NCBI GenBank assembly: GCA_937899245.1
Contig: CALDKB010000043.1
Span: 1-43,346 of the forward strand
Direction: 5' to 3'
DNA from: an uncultured Bacteroidales bacterium
GTDB taxonomy: Bacteria > Bacteroidota > Bacteroidia > Bacteroidales > ML635J-15
Length of the DNA: 43,346 nt
Shown here: piece after piece, positions 9,221 through 18,117 of the stretch
Position numbering within the stretch: position 1 is the first letter of the stretch
Layout: every line of letters begins with the position of its first letter
Made by a program: the position numbers and the translations under genes
Notes under the pieces: generated by a model
What the model saw: the letters and a program-made list of their open reading frames with translations, nothing else
The model's database searches: none
What the model was told of the DNA's origin: nothing

Positions 9221-9475
9221 CTAATACTTTTTTCTATTAGTCAAGCGTAAAATATATTCTTTACCCTCAATATATTCCGAATAGCACTTGAAGAAGTCGT
9301 AGCCCATAATGTCACTGATTTTTAGGAGCAAGTCTGTGTATATCCATTTACGCTCGAATAATTTATACATATTTTGCCGCGAGTAGCCGAGCTGTGTTGC
9401 AAGCCAAGTGATTGTGCGTCCCTGACGGCGAAGCTCCTGTTTTATGATGTGTCCTATGTGCGGTTCGTTGTCCAT
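9221..9475 (-). CDS. Small helix-turn-helix DNA-binding protein (XRE-like)
   Basis: 84 residues from the ATG at 9475 (MDNEPHIGHII). The segment RRQGRTITWLATQLGYSRQN followed by a conserved-looking recognition helix and a helical second half fits a Cro/C1-type (XRE) HTH in which WLATQLGYSRQNMYKLF is the HTH core. The upstream reading from 9604 uses a TTG and adds 43 residues without domain character, so I do not use it. It is the first gene of the HTH-OMP-waaA-lnt run (9 bp to the OMP) and lies about 240 nt downstream of a good promoter. A regulator of this operon is possible but not shown. Confidence 0.75.
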   Translation of the reverse strand: MDNEPHIGHIIKQELRRQGRTITWLATQLGYSRQNMYKLFERKWIYTDLLLKISDIMGYDFFKCYSEYIEGKEYILRLTNRKKY

Positions 9476-9722
9476 TGCTATGCTATTGCGAACCTTGCCC
9501 TTGTTTCCCGATGTAAGCATACAAAAAAGGCGGAATTGCTTCGTTGGATGCTTATATTGTAATCGAGGCTCGGCAAAGCCATTGTAGCACATAAGCACGA
9601 ACAATTCACGCCTAAAGCGCGAACTTTCCGCAACTTATTCTCGCTACATGAATTTTGCCGATTCCGATTACAGAGAATAAGAGCAAAAGCTCAATGAGGT
9701 TAATGTATTTTGTTTAGAGCAA

Positions 9723-9755
9723 CAAAGGTAATAATTATTTTGTAAATAACCCAAA
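9723..9755 (-). promoter_or_regulatory. Promoter of the HTH-OMP-waaA-lnt operon
   Basis: On the minus strand TTTG (9752-9755) and TACCTTTG (9723-9730) are separated by 21 bp, matching the Bacteroidota vegetative promoter. It leaves a leader of about 240 nt before the HTH gene. The -33 box overlaps the terminator hairpin of the upstream lipoprotein genes. Positions 9476-9722 contain no gene I can support. Confidence 0.6.
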
Positions 9756-9780
9756 AGGCTATCTTATAATGACAGCCTTT
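9754..9780 (-). terminator. Hairpin terminator downstream of the Bor-like lipoprotein gene
   Basis: Stem AAAGGCT/AGCCTTT with a 13-nt loop, followed on the minus strand by a short T-run (CCTTTTGGG). It sits about 50 bp past the stop of the lipoprotein gene and directly before the promoter of the next operon. Confidence 0.5.
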
Positions 9781-9831
9781 GGTAAAACAATTTGTGTTTA
9801 TTTCACTTAATATCCTAATATCACTAGTGTC

Positions 9832-10197
9832 CTAATATATAGTTTCTTCTTGAGGTTGCGTAACTTCCTGTGAATTTTGCTTTACAGGTACCACTATGTT
9901 ACTAGTTGGTTGTTTTACAATAACAGTACGGGTTGATACTATACCTCCAGTAAAACCTGTTATTATCATATCAACAAAATTATTTTTAGAACTTACCATA
10001 CACTTTCCATCAGATGGTGTTGGCGTATTGGGGTTTCCAACAGGTATAAGTCCCCAAAATAGAAACCACTGCTTGCCTCTCGAATACTCCTTATACGAAG
10101 TTCCTCTTTCTCCAACATAAGTTTTTGTCGTAAAACAAGATTCCATTGTAAAGCACAAGGCAATACTTACACAAATAAGAATTATTATTCTTTTCAT
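9832..10197 (-). CDS. Bor-like small lipoprotein
   Basis: 121 residues from the ATG at 10197 (MKRIIILICVSIALCF); a second ATG 15 nt upstream would add MNICF. The signal peptide ends at a lipobox-like MESC, so the mature protein should be lipidated at Cys21. The body, with an aromatic stretch (QWFLFWGLIP), a K-C motif, a repeated TGFTGG hydrophobic turn and a final beta segment (TRTVIVK), resembles the Bor/Iss lipoprotein family. The C-terminus is Gln/Glu-rich. It follows the PEGA lipoprotein gene after about 20 bp and is probably co-transcribed. Role unknown. Confidence 0.65.
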   Translation of the reverse strand: MKRIIILICVSIALCFTMESCFTTKTYVGERGTSYKEYSRGKQWFLFWGLIPVGNPNTPTPSDGKCMVSSKNNFVDMIITGFTGGIVSTRTVIVKQPTSNIVVPVKQNSQEVTQPQEETIY

Positions 10198-10218
10198 AAA
10201 ACAAATATTCATAAGTTA

Positions 10219-10908
10219 TTAATTAACAGCGTTTTGCATATCGGAATACAATTTTGCGAATTTCTTTAATATTCGGTCCCAGTCAGAAAAACATTCGTCG
10301 TTTGTTCCGCATTTTGGCTTTGCCCATTGGCTTGCAACAAAGAATTTGAAACTTAATGCTCCGCTTCCATCATCAGGAACTTCTTTCAATTCCAATCTTG
10401 TCCTTACTGTTGCAGAATTAAATCTTTCCACATTCCAAGCAGTTCTAATCCAACCAGAAGCATTATCATTGACTTCTAAAGTCTCGAAATTATCAGTTAC
10501 ATAATATTTCAACTTCTTCAAAGCATCATCTCTTGACATTCCTTTTTTTACAAGTATTCTCATATTTTTATTGGCGACATCTGCACCGCTTGTTGATGCA
10601 AGATATGCTTCGTCTTGTTCCAATGTGAAATTATAACTACTCCTATTGTCAGAGTAATTTACGCGTACTCTTTTGCTCAAGTATCCAGGAGCTTCTAATA
10701 GAAGTTCTTTGTAATACCCTTCTTGAAGGGAGAAACTATAACTTCCTGTTCCTACAATATCTCCATCCAACTTAATGTCAGCGGAACTCGGTTCAACAGA
10801 CACATAAATTTGTCTTGATTGTAATTGTATTGTTGGTTGTAACAAAGAACATCCAACAACTCCTAATGTCAACAAAACTGTTAATGCAAAAAATACAATT
10901 TTCTTCAT
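10219..10908 (-). CDS. Lipoprotein with PEGA domain
   Basis: 229 residues. The signal peptide ends in the lipobox LGVVGC (Cys20). Residues about 33-98 read as a PEGA-type beta domain (IYVSVEPSSADIKLDGDIVGTG ... LLLEAPGYLSKRVRVNY), a fold found on surface-exposed or periplasmic lipoproteins. The C-terminal half is mixed alpha/beta, with two cysteines near 205-212, and is not recognised. A -7 box (TATTTTTG, 10980-10987 minus) lies about 70 nt upstream. Exact function unknown; the lipoprotein and PEGA calls are the firm parts. Confidence 0.75.
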   Translation of the reverse strand: MKKIVFFALTVLLTLGVVGCSLLQPTIQLQSRQIYVSVEPSSADIKLDGDIVGTGSYSFSLQEGYYKELLLEAPGYLSKRVRVNYSDNRSSYNFTLEQDEAYLASTSGADVANKNMRILVKKGMSRDDALKKLKYYVTDNFETLEVNDNASGWIRTAWNVERFNSATVRTRLELKEVPDDGSGALSFKFFVASQWAKPKCGTNDECFSDWDRILKKFAKLYSDMQNAVN

Positions 10909-11093
10909 AAAAATTCATTGCTCGTTATATTCCATCAGCCCATCGGTTTTTAAATTCAAATTCAATTAAACTAACGGCTCAAAAATACCTACAAACACCA
11001 TTTATAGATAATTTTACTCGTAAACTATATTGAGTAATGTTTTATGATTTATACTTGTCTAAAACGTAAACTATAGGTTTACAAAAATTGTAC

Positions 11094-11243
11094 GACCTCG
11101 CCGAGGTCGCTGTTAACTCAAACGATTTTGCTAGAAATATTCGACCTCGCCGAGGTCACACTATCCCTCCCGTACTTCTGACCTCAGAGAGGTCAAATAG
11201 ATATAACAAACAATGAAATAAAGAAAACGACCTCAGAGAGGTC
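11094..11243. repeat. Four GACCTC-NNN-GAGGTC dyad repeats
   Basis: Perfect 6-bp inverted repeats with 3-nt centres at 11094-11108, 11143-11157, 11180-11194 and 11229-11243. The first pair has centre GCC, the second pair AGA. Start-to-start spacing is 49, 37 and 49 bp. They fill the otherwise gene-free gap 10909-11325 between der (stop 11326) and the PEGA lipoprotein promoter. No strong T-run follows any of them, which argues against simple terminators. Possible operator array or dispersed repeat. Confidence 0.85.
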
Positions 11244-11325
11244 GCACTTATACACAATTTAGCTCTGTAATATTTATGATAGAAATCAGCACATCATTCC
11301 TACCATAATTATTGACGTGACTTTT

Positions 11326-12630
11326 CTACTTATCTCTGAATACCAGCACAATAGGCACTCCCGAAAAGTCAAAGTTCTCTCTAAGTTTGTTTTCGAGGTA
11401 ACGTTTGTATGGATCCTTAATATACTGTGGCAAGTTTGCAAAAAAAGCGAATACTGGTGTCGGCGTAGGAAGCTGGGTAACATACTTTATCTTTATGCAC
11501 TTGCCCTTGGTAACTGGTGGTGGAAAATTCTCGATAGCATCGAGCATTACCTCGTTGAGCTTGCCGGTTGGAATTCGTTGAACGCGATTCTCGTATACCT
11601 GCATAGCAGTGCTCAACACATCGCTGATACGCTGCTTTGTAAGTGCCGAGATGAAAAGAATCGGAATATCGTTGAAAGGTGCTATCCTATCTTGGATAAA
11701 TTCGCGGTATTCCTTCAATGTATTGTTGCTCTTTTCGATAAGGTCCCACTTGTTGACAAGAATTACAATACCCTTCTTGTTCTTGCGAATAAGGTTGAGG
11801 ATATTCTGGTCCTGCGACTCCCAGCCCTGTTCCGCGTCAATCATCAACAGGCAGACATCCGAATTTTCAATTGCTCGTATTGAACGCATTACCGAATAGA
11901 ATTCCAAATCTTCCGAAACTTTGCTCTTGCGGCGTACACCAGCAGTATCGACAAGCATAAAGTCGTAGCCGTACTTGTTGTAGCGTGTATTGATAGAATC
12001 ACGAGTTGTGCCGGCGACATTCGTAACAATGTTTCTTTCCTCGCCGATAAGCACATTGGTAAGCGACGACTTACCGACATTTGGACGCCCTACGATAGTA
12101 ATTCGCGGAAGATCAAGTTCCTCCACATCAGGCTTGTCGGGCAAGGCCGCCGTAACAGCATCGAGCAAATCGCCAGTGCCAGAACCTGTTACAGCCGATA
12201 TGCAGTACAAATCACCGAGACCGAGATTATAAAATTCATAGCTATTTACAATTTTGGCATTTGAATCCACCTTGTTTACGACCAGAAATACAGGCTTTTT
12301 TGACGCACGCAATATGTCGGCCACAGCACAATCCAAATCCGTCACTCCCATATCTACATCTACCATAAACATTACAGCATCGGCTTCCTCGATGGCAATT
12401 AGCACCTGCTTGGAAATCTCGCGCTCGAACACGTCGCTCGAATTCTCGACATAACCTCCTGTATCCACAACAGAAAATGTCTTTCCATTCCAAAAGCAAT
12501 GTCCATACAGACGATCGCGAGTAACACCACTTTCGTCGTTTACAATCGCCTCACGGCGTTCTATCAATCTATTGAAAAATGTTGATTTTCCAACATTTGG
12601 TCTTCCAACTATCGCTACTATGTTTCCCAT
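11326..12630 (-). CDS. der: Ribosome biogenesis GTPase Der (EngA)
   Basis: Double-Era GTPase needed for 50S subunit assembly. Two G domains are visible. Domain 1 has GRPNVGKS at 9-16, DTGG at 56-59 and NKVD at 119-122. Domain 2 has GRPNVGKS at 181-188, DTAG at 228-231 and a later NKWD. A C-terminal KH-like domain ends the 434-aa protein, a normal length. It is third in the run fusA, cvfB-like gene, der, with 35 bp after the preceding gene, all three being translation or RNA functions. Confidence 0.97.
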   Translation of the reverse strand: MGNIVAIVGRPNVGKSTFFNRLIERREAIVNDESGVTRDRLYGHCFWNGKTFSVVDTGGYVENSSDVFEREISKQVLIAIEEADAVMFMVDVDMGVTDLDCAVADILRASKKPVFLVVNKVDSNAKIVNSYEFYNLGLGDLYCISAVTGSGTGDLLDAVTAALPDKPDVEELDLPRITIVGRPNVGKSSLTNVLIGEERNIVTNVAGTTRDSINTRYNKYGYDFMLVDTAGVRRKSKVSEDLEFYSVMRSIRAIENSDVCLLMIDAEQGWESQDQNILNLIRKNKKGIVILVNKWDLIEKSNNTLKEYREFIQDRIAPFNDIPILFISALTKQRISDVLSTAMQVYENRVQRIPTGKLNEVMLDAIENFPPPVTKGKCIKIKYVTQLPTPTPVFAFFANLPQYIKDPYKRYLENKLRENFDFSGVPIVLVFRDK

Positions 12631-12665
12631 AAATTCTATCTATATGCCAGTAAAATCCAGCAAAA

Positions 12666-13505
12666 TTATTCAACTATCAGTTTTACAGAATTCTCGCCTA
12701 TTTCCACAATTCTCTTCTTGTACAGCGCACCCAATGCCTTCTTGAAATTCTTCTTCGAAATGCCGAATGCCTTGTAAATTATTTCCGGATCGCTATTGTC
12801 GCAAATCTTCATCTCGCCATGGTGCTTTTTCAAGTAGGCAACAATCTGATTTTCAAACTTGTGAATATCCTCGTGGTCGTTGCGGAACATACGGAGATCC
12901 AACTTGTTGTCATCACGAATTTTCTTCACAATCACATCAATAACATCGCCACTATGCAGTTCGGTAAAGACTTCGTTCTCGTACAAAATACCCATGTACT
13001 TATTCTCAACAATAAGATTGTACCCCAAGCTGGTGCGACGCACAACCAAAGCGCTAACTTTCTGCTGCTCTTCAACTTGCGGGCGTTTGCTCTCGTCAAT
13101 GAACTTTGAATACTTAGTACTTGCAACAGCACGATTTGTTGCCTCATCGATGTAAACGTATACGATATAAGATTCATCAACCTTCAAATCGGTCTTCTGC
13201 TCCTTAAACGGACAGAACAAGTCCTTTTCGATTCCCCAGTCGAGAAAAGCACCAATCTTGGTATTTGCCACACATGTAAGGCATCCAAATTCACCTATTC
13301 CTACAAACGGAACGCCCATACAACCATGAACTTTCTTGTCGGAATCGATATATAGGAATATATTTTCCTTTTCTCCGACTTCATATTTTTTCACAAGGTC
13401 GATGTTTTCGACTTCGAGTTCACCATGTTCTCCGCCATCGAAAACTAATTTTTCACCATCAACCCTTATTATTTCAAGTTCGTGCGACTTCCAAATTTCA
13501 AACAT
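12666..13505 (-). CDS. CvfB/YitL-family S1 RNA-binding protein
   Basis: 279 residues with successive S1-like beta-barrel segments: about 1-60, 65-135 (GEFGCLTCVANTKIGAFLDWGIEKDLFCPFKEQ) and 145-215 (SLGYNLIVENKYMGILYENEV). A C-terminal winged-helix segment near 220-279 ends ALGALYKKRIVEIGENSVKLIVE. This layout is that of CvfB, an RNA-binding protein known as a virulence regulator in Firmicutes. The gene lies 33 bp after fusA and 35 bp before der, with a weak -7 box TAATTTTG just upstream, so it is probably both co-transcribed and locally initiated. Confidence 0.85.
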   Translation of the reverse strand: MFEIWKSHELEIIRVDGEKLVFDGGEHGELEVENIDLVKKYEVGEKENIFLYIDSDKKVHGCMGVPFVGIGEFGCLTCVANTKIGAFLDWGIEKDLFCPFKEQKTDLKVDESYIVYVYIDEATNRAVASTKYSKFIDESKRPQVEEQQKVSALVVRRTSLGYNLIVENKYMGILYENEVFTELHSGDVIDVIVKKIRDDNKLDLRMFRNDHEDIHKFENQIVAYLKKHHGEMKICDNSDPEIIYKAFGISKKNFKKALGALYKKRIVEIGENSVKLIVE

Positions 13506-13538
13506 ACTGTCGTTATTAAAATTGCCACAAAATTACAA

Positions 13539-15593
13539 TTATTTCTTTTCCTCCAGCTTCTTAAGCACCTCTGTTTGAATATTTCCAGGCATTTCCATGT
13601 ACTGGTAGAATTCCATCGAATAGTTGGCGCGGCCGGAAGTTATATTGCGCAACTGGGTTGCATACCCAAACATTTCCATCAGCGGTACTAGTCCAACAAT
13701 TTTCTGCGAACCCTTGCGATAACGCCTCATCGCCTCTATCTTTCCGCGACGACGATTCAAATTTCCTACCACATCGCCTATATAGTCGTCGGGAGTATTG
13801 ACCTCTATCTTCATAACTGGCTCTAGCAAAACTGGCTTTGCTTTCATAAATCCGTTCTTGAAGCATATTGCAGAACACAACTGGAATGCCATATCCGACG
13901 AATCCACAGGATGATACGAGCCATCAAGCAGAGTAACCTTGACATCGACAACAGGAAATCCAGACAAGATACCACGATCCATAATATCGCACACACCCTT
14001 GTCGACCGAAGGAATATATTCGCCTGGAATATTTCCGCCCTTGACAACATCAATAAATTCGTAGCCTTTACCGCTATTCGGCTCAATACGCATAATTGTG
14101 TGTGCATACTGACCGTGTCCTCCTGTTTGCTTAACATGCTTGTAGGCAGTCTCGACGGGTTCTGTTATTGTCTCACGGAACGCAACTGCTGGCTCTCCAA
14201 CTTGAACATCAAGCTTGAATTCAGTTTTCAGTCGGTCTACCATGATTTCCAAATGAAGTTCGCCCATACCAGAGATAACCGTCTCTTCGGTCTCCTCATC
14301 ATATTTTGCATGGAACGACGGATCTTCGTTGACGAGACGTCCCAATGCCTCGCTCAACTTGTCCTTGTCCTTCTGATTGGTAGGCTGTATTTTCAACTGG
14401 ATAACCGGCTCTGGAATATGTATCGACTCCAAATATAGCGGAGCTTCCTGATCGCACAAGGTATCACCTGTCTTAGTAAATTTCATGCCGACAAGGGCTA
14501 CTATTTCTCCAGCACCAGCTTCGGTAATTTCCTGACGCTCCTTTGCCTTGATGCGAAATATACGGCCTATGCGCTCCGGCTTGCGTTTCGACGAATTATA
14601 AACAGCCATGCCGCTTGTCAATTTGCCCGAGAAAATCCTTATGAAAGTCTGCTGTCCCACATACGGATCGTTAATGAGCTTAAATGCCAAAGCCGAAAAC
14701 TTTTCATTGTCGAATGGCTTGCGATTATGTGTTTTTTCTGGATCCCACAAGTCGCTACCAATTACCGAACCAACATCAACCGGCGAAGGCAGATAATCAA
14801 CAACAGCGTCAAGTAAAAGCTGAATGCCAATATTTTTATATGCTGCACCGCAGAAAACAGGTGTAATTAACAGCTTCAACGTTTGCTCGCGAATTGACTT
14901 TTTCAGTTTGTCTTCTGGGATTTCTTGTCCCTCGAAGTACATTTCCATAATATCATTGTCGCCTTCGGCAAGCTTTTCAATCATGAATGTGCGTGCTGCC
15001 GACACTTGTTCTTCGTATTCCGCCGGAATAGGATTCTCAAAACGCTTTCCATCGGCAAAAGTGTATGCTACATTGCGAATAATGTCTATGACACCGGCAA
15101 AACTGTCTTCGGCACCCATAGGAACCTGCAAAGGCAATGCATTGGCATCCAAATACTTGTTCATCTGCATTGTAACCTCGCTGAAATTTGCTCCGGTACG
15201 GTCCATCTTGTTTACGAAAGCAATACGCGGCACACGATACCGTTCGGCCTGATTCCAAACGGTTTCGCTCTGCGGCTCTACTCCACCTACGGCGCAGAAA
15301 ACGGCAATCATCCCGTCGATAACACGCAAAGAACGTTCAACCTCCACCGTAAAGTCAACGTGACCGGGGGTGTCAATCAAGTTAATCTGGTGGTTGTTCC
15401 ATGTGCAAGTAATTGCAGCCGAAGCTATTGTGATTCCTCGTTCCTGCTCCTGCTTCATGAAATCCATTGTAGCCTGTCCGTCGTGAGTTTCTCCTACCTT
15501 GCGGTTTACTCCTGTAAAATACAATATTCGTTCAGATACGGTTGTCTTTCCTGCGTCAATATGTGCCGCAATTCCTATATTCCTTAGTTCCAT
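13539..15593 (-). CDS. fusA: Elongation factor G
   Basis: Translocation GTPase of 684 aa. G1 AHIDAGKT at 10-17, switch I RGITI at 52-56, G3 DTPGHVD at 74-80, G4 NKMD at 128-131, followed by domains II-V (PEPVIQLKI, HLEIMVDRLK, the GHGQYAH stretch and the C-terminal GDVVGNLNRRRGKIEAM). It starts directly with MELRNIGIAAH, lacking the usual N-terminal extension of about 8 residues. It is not next to rpsL/rpsG/tuf, so this may be a relocated gene or a second EF-G paralogue. A -7 box TATATTTG lies at 15660-15667. It leads the run fusA, cvfB-like, der. Confidence 0.93.
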   Translation of the reverse strand: MELRNIGIAAHIDAGKTTVSERILYFTGVNRKVGETHDGQATMDFMKQEQERGITIASAAITCTWNNHQINLIDTPGHVDFTVEVERSLRVIDGMIAVFCAVGGVEPQSETVWNQAERYRVPRIAFVNKMDRTGANFSEVTMQMNKYLDANALPLQVPMGAEDSFAGVIDIIRNVAYTFADGKRFENPIPAEYEEQVSAARTFMIEKLAEGDNDIMEMYFEGQEIPEDKLKKSIREQTLKLLITPVFCGAAYKNIGIQLLLDAVVDYLPSPVDVGSVIGSDLWDPEKTHNRKPFDNEKFSALAFKLINDPYVGQQTFIRIFSGKLTSGMAVYNSSKRKPERIGRIFRIKAKERQEITEAGAGEIVALVGMKFTKTGDTLCDQEAPLYLESIHIPEPVIQLKIQPTNQKDKDKLSEALGRLVNEDPSFHAKYDEETEETVISGMGELHLEIMVDRLKTEFKLDVQVGEPAVAFRETITEPVETAYKHVKQTGGHGQYAHTIMRIEPNSGKGYEFIDVVKGGNIPGEYIPSVDKGVCDIMDRGILSGFPVVDVKVTLLDGSYHPVDSSDMAFQLCSAICFKNGFMKAKPVLLEPVMKIEVNTPDDYIGDVVGNLNRRRGKIEAMRRYRKGSQKIVGLVPLMEMFGYATQLRNITSGRANYSMEFYQYMEMPGNIQTEVLKKLEEKK

Positions 15594-15687
15594 ATTATTT
15601 TATTAAACTATTGATTAAATAGCCTTTAAGTTGCAAATGCCCTAACAACAAAAAGATTGCAAATATAATGATTCTACCTCAAAAAGG

Positions 15688-15731
15688 AATCTTCTTTCTC
15701 CACATTCAACATAATGCGGGAAAAGAAGATT
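15688..15731 (-). terminator. Hairpin terminator downstream of the SHOCT gene
   Basis: A 10-bp perfect stem (AATCTTCTTT with AAAGAAGATT) extends through short G/C pairs and is followed on the minus strand by CCTTTTTG. It separates the SHOCT gene from fusA. Confidence 0.6.
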
Positions 15732-15782
15732 TTATTATCTGCGACAAAACTGTTTGGAGGTTAACTGTCTGTCAATCTGCTG

Positions 15783-16022
15783 TTATTCCATAAGCTTACG
15801 CTTCATTTCCTCGAATTCCTTCTCGGTGATAATTCCTTCTTCCTTAAGATTCTGCAACTTAAGAAGTTCGTCCGCCACAGAATAATTGCTGCGTTCCTTT
15901 GTCTTCTGTATCGGGGTTTGCCTGTCTTCCTTTGGACGACTCATGCGAATAGCCTTCAACACATAAATGACAAGAACAACAATAAGTACAAATATTATCA
16001 GAAAAAACACAATTCTAGCCAT
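15783..16022 (-). CDS. Small membrane protein with C-terminal SHOCT domain
   Basis: 79 residues. Residues 4-25 form one strongly hydrophobic helix, followed by a basic/polar linker. The C-terminal SHOCT motif is at about 50-79 (ADELLKLQNLKEEGIITEKEFEEMKRKLM). SHOCT is a short helical oligomerisation-like domain at the end of many bacterial membrane proteins. No partner can be deduced from the neighbours, and a terminator follows. Function unknown beyond membrane location. Confidence 0.85.
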   Translation of the reverse strand: MARIVFFLIIFVLIVVLVIYVLKAIRMSRPKEDRQTPIQKTKERSNYSVADELLKLQNLKEEGIITEKEFEEMKRKLME

Positions 16023-16068
16023 AGCTTATTCATTTTTATTTGTCGCAAAAATAATCAATAATTCACAA

Positions 16069-16833
16069 TTAGCAAATATGGAACTCGTCAGCATCGCTCC
16101 AAGCAGGGAATTTTGTTCTGAAAGCCATTAAATCTTCAAATTTCAAGTCTGTTGTAATCACACATTCCTCGTTATCGGTACACTGTCCAATATATTCTCC
16201 CTTGAAATCAATTATGCAGCTTCCACCATCATAATGCAACCCCACACCATCGTTGCCTACTCGATTCACTGCAACCACAAATGCCTGATTCTCAATTGCT
16301 CGTGCTTTTACCAGAGTATCGAATACACTTCTGCGGCTATCTGGCCAGTTGGCAATGTAGAAAATCATATCGTAGTCGTTACGGTTACGGCACCAAACAG
16401 GGAAACGCAAATCATAACACACCTGAAGTAAAATTCTAAAACCTTTATAATCAACAACAACACGATTATTGCCTGCTGAAAACATATCTGCTTCGCCACC
16501 AAATCGAAACAAATGCCGCTTGTCGTAGCGAACAATTTCGCCGTCAGGTTTTACAAACAAAAAAGAATTGTAATATCTGCCATCATCTTCCAAAATCAAC
16601 GATCCACAGATTGCAGCATCATGTTGCGTAGCAATATCTTTCATTTTTGCAACTATCATTCCGTCAATTGGTTCGCCCAACTTTCCAACCTCATTGGAAA
16701 ATCCGGTGGCAAACATTTCAGGCAGCACATAAATGTCGGAACCACTATTTTGTGATACAAGACGCTCCACAACATCAAGATTTCGTCGCTTGTCGTGCCA
16801 GAATGTATCGAGTTGTAAAATACTAATTCTCAT
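16069..16833 (-). CDS. Carbon-nitrogen hydrolase (omega-amidase/YafV-like)
   Basis: 254-aa nitrilase-superfamily amidase. The catalytic triad is Glu39 (VLPEMFATGF), Lys105 (YDKRHLF) and Cys139 (QVCYDLRFPVW). The MFATGFS and RFPVWCRN motifs are those of the omega-amidase (YafV/Nit2-like) branch, which hydrolyses alpha-keto-glutaramate or alpha-keto-succinamate and so serves metabolite repair. The start overlaps the plsC-like gene by 4 bp, so it is last in the yigZ-plsC-nitrilase operon. Confidence 0.85.
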   Translation of the reverse strand: MRISILQLDTFWHDKRRNLDVVERLVSQNSGSDIYVLPEMFATGFSNEVGKLGEPIDGMIVAKMKDIATQHDAAICGSLILEDDGRYYNSFLFVKPDGEIVRYDKRHLFRFGGEADMFSAGNNRVVVDYKGFRILLQVCYDLRFPVWCRNRNDYDMIFYIANWPDSRRSVFDTLVKARAIENQAFVVAVNRVGNDGVGLHYDGGSCIIDFKGEYIGQCTDNEECVITTDLKFEDLMAFRTKFPAWSDADEFHIC

Positions 16834-17372
16834 TTTTCAAATCTCGTATCAAAACAATTCTTGTTGCGACCTTCCATACCTACATAGTATGATTTCAACC
16901 GGTTCATTATTTCTGTGTCGGTTCCCGACATATCAAGTTCGCCCTTTATGCCCATCGAATGCGTGGCATAGTCGATAAAGCCAACATACACAGGAACTTC
17001 GGCACTTTGTGCCATCTTAATGAAACCACGTTTCCAATTCTTTACTTTCGAACGAGTACCTTCCGGACACATTACCAGAACAAACTTTTCCTCGCTATTG
17101 AAAGCATCTATAACCTGACGTATCTGTCCAACTTTCTTGCTTCTATCGATTGGAACAGCACCCATTTTCTTAAGAATTATACTCAGTGGCCACCAGAACA
17201 TCTCCTTTTTCATAAGGAATTTGGGCTTGTAGCCATAACTGCTGAAATACCATTTCCCATGAAAAAAATCAATCATACTTGTGTGTGGCGCCATAACAAC
17301 CAACGCCTTGGTCATTTGCGGAGCATCAACAACATTCCAGCCACGAATGAAAAATCTCGAAAGTTTACTCAT
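16830..17372 (-). CDS. 1-acyl-glycerol-3-phosphate acyltransferase family protein
   Basis: 180-aa PlsC-type acyltransferase. The HX4D motif is His30...Asp35 (APHTSMIDF), and the phosphate-binding EGTR motif is at 104-107 within MCPEGTRSKVKNW, with the IDRS segment at 75-78. It is shorter than canonical PlsC (about 240 aa) and lacks an obvious N-terminal membrane helix. A role in phospholipid or related lipid acylation at the inner membrane is inferred. It overlaps both neighbours (8 bp with yigZ, 4 bp with the nitrilase gene). Confidence 0.85.
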   Translation of the reverse strand: MSKLSRFFIRGWNVVDAPQMTKALVVMAPHTSMIDFFHGKWYFSSYGYKPKFLMKKEMFWWPLSIILKKMGAVPIDRSKKVGQIRQVIDAFNSEEKFVLVMCPEGTRSKVKNWKRGFIKMAQSAEVPVYVGFIDYATHSMGIKGELDMSGTDTEIMNRLKSYYVGMEGRNKNCFDTRFEK

Positions 17373-18003
17373 CTTCCTTCTTTTTTACAACAACCTTGTA
17401 GTTTTTCGACAGCGCATCTAGAATAGAAGCCTCCATCGACAGTTTTATCTCAAAATCCAAACGGCAATCATCGGTAAAATATTGTGCTACTATCTTCGCA
17501 TCAAAATCCTTCATGCACTTCATCACAAAATTCATTTCATCGTAAGTAAATGACAACGAATAACTTGCATTAATTGTCTCCTCCACAATTTCTGCCTTGT
17601 CAAGTGCATCGGAAGCTGCAGTGCGATATGCATTTATTAAACCGGGAATTCCAAGTTTTGTTCCGCCAAAATATCTCACGACTACAATCATTACATAAGT
17701 CAACTCGTACGAACGAATCTGTCCCAACACAGGCATTCCCGAACTGTTTGCTGGTTCTCCGTCGTCGCTGGCACGGAAAGTCTCGCTGTGGTCGCCCAAA
17801 ACAAACGCATACACATGGTGACGGGCATCGAAATACTTCTTCTTTATAGCCTGCAAGTTTTCCTTCATCTCGGCTTCGGTACGTATAGGAATTGCTATCG
17901 AAATGAACTTGCTGCCCTTTTCGGAATAGAAACCCTCTGATGTGGACTTGATGGTCTTATATGTATCGATTATTTCCGCCAATGTCGTTTGAAATTTTGG
18001 CAA
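17365..18003 (-). CDS. YigZ/IMPACT family protein
   Basis: UPF0029/IMPACT family protein of about 200 residues. Signatures are FRASDDGEPANSSGMPVLGQI and VVVRYFGGTKLGIPGL. The C-terminal half is the typical alpha/beta YigZ domain. The molecular function is poorly known; an RNA- or ribosome-linked role is suggested for the eukaryotic relative. There is no ATG near the 5' end: the frame opens at a TTG (18003), but that codon lies inside a TACCTTTG -7 box (18000-18007), so translation more likely begins at the TTG at 17982 (LAEIIDTYKTI). First gene of a three-gene operon. Confidence 0.85.
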   Translation of the reverse strand: MPKFQTTLAEIIDTYKTIKSTSEGFYSEKGSKFISIAIPIRTEAEMKENLQAIKKKYFDARHHVYAFVLGDHSETFRASDDGEPANSSGMPVLGQIRSYELTYVMIVVVRYFGGTKLGIPGLINAYRTAASDALDKAEIVEETINASYSLSFTYDEMNFVMKCMKDFDAKIVAQYFTDDCRLDFEIKLSMEASILDALSKNYKVVVKKKEDE

Positions 18004-18117
18004 AGGTAAAGAAATTTACGATTTTTGATTAACAAATTGTGTAAATGCCGTCAACAAAAAAACAATCCCCCGTTTCGTCATCCTGAATAAAAAAAATACC
18101 CACAGCATTGTCATAAA

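Noticed and set aside
11094..11243. CRISPR array
   Set aside because: The repeats are only 15-bp palindromes with unequal spacing (34, 22 and 34 bp between copies), change at the centre, and no cas gene is nearby.
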